Below are positions 62,874 to 64,000 of a DNA stretch of 64,000 nucleotides, in pieces. A program made the translations under genes and the position numbers. The DNA lies in NCBI GenBank assembly GCA_038380435.1, contig JAWZYU010000019.1, positions 33,133,801 to 33,197,800 on the forward strand, in the 5' to 3' direction. Every line of letters begins with the position of its first letter. The first letter of the stretch is position 1. A model generated the notes under the pieces. That model saw nothing but the letters and a program-made list of their open reading frames with translations, ran no database searches and was not told where the DNA came from. This stretch comes from Ryuthela nishihirai (Eukaryota > Arthropoda > Arachnida > Araneae > Heptathelidae).

Positions 62874-62967
62874 ATCACAGAAGTCATAATACGGACTCTT
62901 TCACCAGTTCGAGTATTGAGATCACAGAAGTCATAATAACGACTCTTTCACCAGTTCGCGTATTGCG
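62874..62967 (+). repeat. 47-bp tandem duplication
   Basis: ATCACAGAAGTCATAATACG at 62874 and ATCACAGAAGTCATAATAAC at 62921 start two adjacent 47-bp units that share CTCTTTCACCAGTTCG and GTATTG. Three to four mismatches in total. Confidence 0.9.
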
Positions 62968-63059
62968 ATCACGATCTAACCGGAGGGACATCACAGTTAT
63001 CATCATTTAAGTTTCTCGAAATTGATCACCAGAGTTACTCTATTGGTTAAAATATTAAT

Positions 63060-63270
63060 GTGATTTCTGTGATGCTCTACCAAAATATTAGAGATTTTCA
63101 TGTTCTGTTAATGGTAATCTAACTTTGTAGTTTTATAACTTCTAAAATATGCATTTAATCGAAAAATGTTACTTATAAGAAATTAAAGATCGCAATCAAA
63201 TCTTTTTAAATCTCGATTTTTAACAATATTCGTTCAGTATTTATAGAAGTATGGAAGCTGGAATACACTG
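63060..63270 (+). repeat. Dispersed repeat family E
   Basis: CTCTACCAAAATATTAGAGA, TTTTCATGTTCTGTTAATGG, AATCGAAAAATG, TTTAAATCTCGATTTTTAAC, GAAGTATGGAAGCTGGAATA. It aligns along its length with 48030-48235. Confidence 0.75.
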
Positions 63271-63439
63271 AAAGCATAATTTATTATACACTTCGCACAC
63301 ATGCACGAACCTGCCTTACTCTGCACAATAATGCAGCCAGCCGAAACTCCTTTTGGGATATGAATAGGTGAGATACCTATCTGCTGTATAGCGTACATAG
63401 ATGATGGGTAAACACGGCTAACAGAGCGACTTCGATCAT

Positions 63440-64000
63440 GGGCAGATAGTTGGAGAGAGGAAGATGGAGTGCTCAATATAAACGACTACAGAAGGTCTGG
63501 AATTTCCACATGCGATTGTCGCATGTGTGTACCAGAACTACATCAAAACCACAGAACTACATCAAAACCAACAAAATCTGCAGCTGCTGGGAAAACATCA
63601 ATGGCCGTAACTGGACCATCGATGTTGGAGGTGAACGCCACCTCTCCTATGTTGTAATGTTGGAACAGAGGGCTACAATGCAAATGATGTCAGCATTCAA
63701 TGACTGGGCAAATATGAAGGTTTGTGCAAAGACCTTTAGACATCAGATGGGAGGACTGGTCTATGGCAGCTGATGCCCACATCAAGTACCCTTGTTAACA
63801 GCACATCACAGGCCATGAGACTGCAGTGGGTGAAGGAACATTGCCAATGGACTGTGGACCATAGTTTGGTACAATGACTCGAGGTTTAAACTACAAAATG
63901 GCGAAAGGTAGTTAGTTGCATGTGTTTGGTCGATCATATGAGGCCATGGACCCCAACTGTCAAGCTGGGAGGTTACAGGTAGAAGTGGTGTAATATTCTG
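63440..64000 (+). pseudogene. Tc1-like transposase remnant, open at the window end
   Basis: LQWVKEHCQWTVDH at about 63820-63860 and VWYNDSRFKLQNGER at about 63865-63910 (shifted frame) match the Tc1 core WTV..W..V.WSDESRF. The first catalytic Asp appears as Asn. The upstream part (63470-63760) is heavily frameshifted, with a small direct repeat (AGAACTACATCAAAACCAC twice) and a short palindrome (CACATGCGATTGTCGCATGTG). The second catalytic Asp, the Glu and the 3' terminus lie beyond the window. Non-functional. Confidence 0.75.

Noticed and set aside
63280..63440. Possible small coding gene on the minus strand (80 codons)
   Set aside because: No domain, overlaps family E and lies beside a Tc1 remnant. 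Length is within chance expectation.

Overview
This window reads as intergenic or intronic DNA from a eukaryotic genome, most likely an arthropod and possibly a chelicerate such as a spider. It is AT-rich and has no operon-like gene packing. It is crowded with tRNA-derived SINEs, Tc1/mariner and hAT DNA transposons, RTE-type and other non-LTR retrotransposons, and long tandem arrays. No intact host protein-coding gene could be recognised. Nearly all the longer open frames are translations of SINEs or of tandem repeats whose unit length is a multiple of three. The species guess is inference from repeat content only.

Three SINE families are named here for reference. SINE-A is about 385-390 bp, has a tRNA-like head (GGCTCAGTCGGTAG ... 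GGTTCGAGTCC) and ends in repeated AACCC-like units. It has roughly 40 full or partial copies on both strands, several bounded by 9-14 bp target-site duplications (TSDs). SINE-B is about 200 bp, has a CCGAGTGGTTAG ... GGTTCGAGCCC head, and a body ending in AGCAGCTGCTTGAGGGG plus an A/T-rich tail. SINE-C is about 150 bp, with a TAGCTCAG head and a tail around GTGGTTAAAATACTT. Further dispersed repeats are labelled family D, E and F.

Layout. 0-2 kb: a CpG-rich stretch and a folded-back mariner remnant. 2-6 kb: a dense SINE-A cluster with a tandem trimer. 6-7 kb: a decayed non-LTR reverse transcriptase carrying two SINE-B insertions. 8.6-9.8 kb: a complete but inactivated Tc1-like element with a TA duplication. 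11-16.8 kb: SINE-A copies, a Tc1 fragment, and a hAT MITE (small non-autonomous element) carrying a nested SINE. 18.3-20.7 kb: a 36-bp minisatellite, followed by a 53-bp tandem array split by an RTE 3' end. 23.7-27.1 kb: a Tc1 transposase pseudogene split by a foldback-like element with long inverted arms and minisatellite termini. 28-29.8 kb: another Tc1-like element with nested insertions. 31.1-31.5 kb: a hAT MITE with a perfect 8-bp TSD. 35.2-38.8 kb: a near full-length RTE-type LINE with TSD. 41.1-42.5 kb: an internally deleted hAT transposon. 42.7-45.0 kb: a satellite of about 132 bp organised into a five-monomer higher-order repeat. 45-60 kb: more SINEs, an RTE 3' fragment and a 121-bp TA MITE. 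60-64 kb: a candidate exon, an uncharacterised LTR-like tract and a Tc1-like transposase remnant that runs off the window end.

The elements interact as a nested community: SINEs sit inside LINEs, DNA transposons and other SINEs, a MITE sits inside a Tc1, and a foldback element sits inside another Tc1. This gives a relative order of insertion. Several SINE-A copies look close to consensus, which suggests they are the youngest layer.
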